NCBI GenBank assembly: GCA_046760905.1
Contig: JBHIFB010000148.1
Location: forward strand, 1 to 6,993
From: JBHIFB01 sp046760905
Lineage (GTDB): Bacteria; Gemmatimonadota; CAZMKB01
DNA: 6,993 bases
Reading direction: 5' to 3'
Numbering within the stretch: the first letter of the stretch is position 1; each line of letters starts with the position of its first letter. The notes under the pieces were generated by a model. That model was not told the DNA's origin, did no database searches, and saw nothing but the letters and a program-made list of their open reading frames with translations. Of this stretch, positions 5,708-6,993 are shown in pieces. The position numbers and the translations under genes were made by a program.

Positions 5708-5736
5708 TTGACACTTCCAGCCAGAACCTGTAACTT
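5708..5736 (+). promoter_or_regulatory. Sigma-70-like promoter for the OmpA-family gene
   Basis: TTGACA (5708-5713) is a consensus -35. TAACTT (5731-5736), 17 bases later, is a weak -10 with three of six matches. A better-looking TGCTAAAAT at 5740-5748 is too far from this -35 (29 bases) but could act as an extended -10. Presence of a strong ribosome binding site and a new functional class of gene downstream supports a promoter in this gap. Confidence 0.45.
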
Positions 5737-5781
5737 ACTTGCTAAAATGAGGGGGCGAACCCGCCAACCCAAGGGTTTTTA

Positions 5782-5790
5782 AAAGGAGGT
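5782..5790 (+). promoter_or_regulatory. Strong ribosome binding site of the OmpA-family gene
   Basis: AAAGGAGGT is a near-perfect Shine-Dalgarno sequence with 5 bases between it and ATG 5796, suggesting high expression as is usual for major outer-membrane proteins. It is the strongest such site in the window and fixes the start. Confidence 0.8.
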
Positions 5791-5795
5791 TTTCC

Positions 5796-6993
5796 ATGAA
5801 GAAGCATCTCTCTATCTTCCTTTTGCTCGGGGTCATGCTGGCCGTTTCCACCTGTCCGCTCCATTCCGGGCTGAAGGAGAAAGGCCAAAACATCGCACCT
5901 ACGTTCGGGGGCATGTTCTGGGATGTAACAGATAAAGCACTCGATGTCGAATCCCGCTCATCGTACCTTGGAGCCCGGTATTCTCTTTTTATCAACAAAA
6001 GATTTGGGGTGGAGGGAACCTTCGGTCTAATACCTTCATCTAATAATGAAGGCACGTTAGATCACAATTTCTTCATGCTGAGTGGGGACGGTATTTTCAA
6101 TCTGCTCACTGGCGATGTTATGCCTTATGTCGTTGGCGGTGTCGGATTCATGAAGAACTGGGTTCACGAAGAGCAGCTTCCCATAAGCGATCCATATTAT
6201 GAATTTGGTGGCGGTATCAAAGTATTCACAATCGAAGATGCCTGGGTAGGTTTTGATGTTCGGGATGTGATTCTTTCATTCGAACCTGAAGGAGGTTCCT
6301 CGGAAACTTATCAAAACATCCTTGCTACATTTAATTTTGGCTTCCAGTGGGGCGGTGGACCGCCACCGGATACGGATGCCGACGGTGTTCCTGATAAGAA
6401 AGACAAATGCCCAGACACCCCGGCCGGCGCGATTGTTGATGAGCGAGGTTGTCCCATAGATACGGATGCTGATGGGGTCTATGATGGTCTTGACAGGTGT
6501 GCCGGGACACCGGCCGGGGCGGTGGTTGATAATTCGGGATGCCCGAAGGACAGTGATGGCGATGGTGTCTTCGATGGTATCGATAAATGTGCCGGGACAC
6601 CGGCCGGGGCGGTGGTTGATAATTCGGGATGCCCGAAGGACGGGGATGGTGACGGTGTGTACGATGGTCTCGACAAGTGTCCCGATACCCCCAAAGAGGC
6701 TAAAGTGGACATATCAGGTTGTGAGATACCTGAGATAGAGTACGAGTTTTTGTCCAAGGAGAAACTGGAATTGTACATACAGTTTAAACTGGGCAGCGCT
6801 GCGATTGAGGAAGAGTCCGAAAAGATATTGAACGGAGTAGGAGCCATACTCACAAAATGGGATCAGGTGAGGGTGGAAATAGGAGGTCATACTGATTCCT
6901 CAGGCAGCGAGTCTGTGAACATGAAGCTGAGTCAGAAAAGAGCTGAGGCTGTGCGCGATTACCTGCTGGAGAACTTCACGGAAATCGACTCGG
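5796..6993 (+). CDS. OmpA-family outer-membrane protein with four thrombospondin type 3 repeats (3' end cut off)
   Basis: The frame stays open to the window edge (399 codons, no stop seen), so the gene is partial. Residues 1 to about 24 are a signal peptide (MKKH, hydrophobic core). Residues about 30-188 alternate in a pattern of outer-membrane beta strands (FGGMFWDV, YLGARYSLFI, YVVGGVGFM, YEFGGGIKVF, ATFNFGFQWGG) and should form a small 8-stranded-type barrel. Four 30-residue calcium-binding thrombospondin type 3 repeats follow (192-311), each of the form DxDxDGVxDxxDxC...GC. The C-terminal OmpA domain starts near 326 and shows the peptidoglycan-binding set IQFKLGSA, GGHTDSSGS (Asp367) and LSQKRAEAV (Arg382). 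The expected role is to anchor the outer membrane to the cell wall, possibly with a weak pore function. Cys20 follows Val-Ser-Thr, which is a poor lipobox, so a lipoprotein is less likely than an ordinary barrel. It has its own promoter and a strong ribosome binding site. Confidence 0.93.
   Translation, partial: MKKHLSIFLLLGVMLAVSTCPLHSGLKEKGQNIAPTFGGMFWDVTDKALDVESRSSYLGARYSLFINKRFGVEGTFGLIPSSNNEGTLDHNFFMLSGDGIFNLLTGDVMPYVVGGVGFMKNWVHEEQLPISDPYYEFGGGIKVFTIEDAWVGFDVRDVILSFEPEGGSSETYQNILATFNFGFQWGGGPPPDTDADGVPDKKDKCPDTPAGAIVDERGCPIDTDADGVYDGLDRCAGTPAGAVVDNSGCPKDSDGDGVFDGIDKCAGTPAGAVVDNSGCPKDGDGDGVYDGLDKCPDTPKEAKVDISGCEIPEIEYEFLSKEKLELYIQFKLGSAAIEEESEKILNGVGAILTKWDQVRVEIGGHTDSSGSESVNMKLSQKRAEAVRDYLLENFTEIDS
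6369..6728 (+). repeat. Four tandem 90-bp units encoding thrombospondin type 3 repeats
   Basis: Units start at 6369, 6459, 6549 and 6639, each exactly 90 bp (30 codons) and beginning with an Asp codon. They encode the calcium-binding Asp ladder plus a Cys pair per unit. Units 2 and 3 share an exact 54-bp segment (6498-6551 and 6588-6641), whereas units 1 and 4 have diverged, so the central units were copied or converted recently. Confidence 0.92.

Noticed and set aside
5796..5867. Lipoprotein signal in the OmpA-family protein (Cys20)
   Set aside because: The residues before Cys are Val-Ser-Thr; Thr at -1 is not a usual lipobox residue, and the mature part is a barrel.
6331..6853. Open frames on both strands across the thrombospondin repeats
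   Set aside because: They stay open only because the GC-rich repeat unit lacks stops in several frames; their products are low-complexity Arg/His/Pro or Ser/Pro strings and they lie over a clear OmpA-family gene.

Overview
The window looks like a chromosomal piece of a Gram-negative bacterium. Codon use is moderate in GC, start sites carry AAGGAG/GGAGG-type Shine-Dalgarno sequences, and two promoters begin with TTGACA. One gene encodes an OmpA-type outer-membrane protein with thrombospondin type 3 repeats, and a secreted protease ends in a FlgD-like Ig module. That combination is common in the FCB supergroup and neighbouring candidate phyla (for example Zixibacteria, Krumholzibacteria, Eisenbacteria or Latescibacteria). 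This placement is an inference from protein style, not from a marker gene.

Layout. Positions 1-433 are non-coding and contain an 82% AT block (231-330) with a near-consensus sigma-70 promoter and palindromic sites. This region leads into a two-gene unit: a small exported protein of unknown function (434-940) and a secreted matrixin-type zinc metalloprotease with a C-terminal FlgD-like Ig domain (979-1917). A GC-rich hairpin (1936-1962) separates it from a small TTG-started protein of unknown function (2054-2326) with its own promoter. After a 125-bp gap comes a tight three-gene cluster: a rhomboid intramembrane serine protease with a cytoplasmic DUF6576-like tail (2452-3285), S-adenosylmethionine synthetase metK (3301-4464), and a PLP-dependent trans-sulfuration enzyme closest to methionine gamma-lyase (4481-5677). 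The gaps in this cluster are 15 and 16 bp. A further promoter and leader precede an OmpA-family gene (5796 to the window edge), which is cut off at its 3' end.

How the genes fit together. metK and the PLP enzyme both act on methionine: one makes AdoMet from it, the other probably breaks it down or moves sulfur into or out of homocysteine-type substrates. The rhomboid gene appears to be co-transcribed with them, without an obvious metabolic link. The 5' pair is the most intriguing part. The metalloprotease has no visible pro-domain or cysteine switch, and the gene in front of it encodes an exported protein whose strand-KG-strand-Cys-Gly pattern resembles NTR/TIMP-type OB folds. A protease-partner or protease-inhibitor pair is therefore a testable idea, but it is not shown by the sequence alone. 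All family assignments were made by reading motifs, without database searches.
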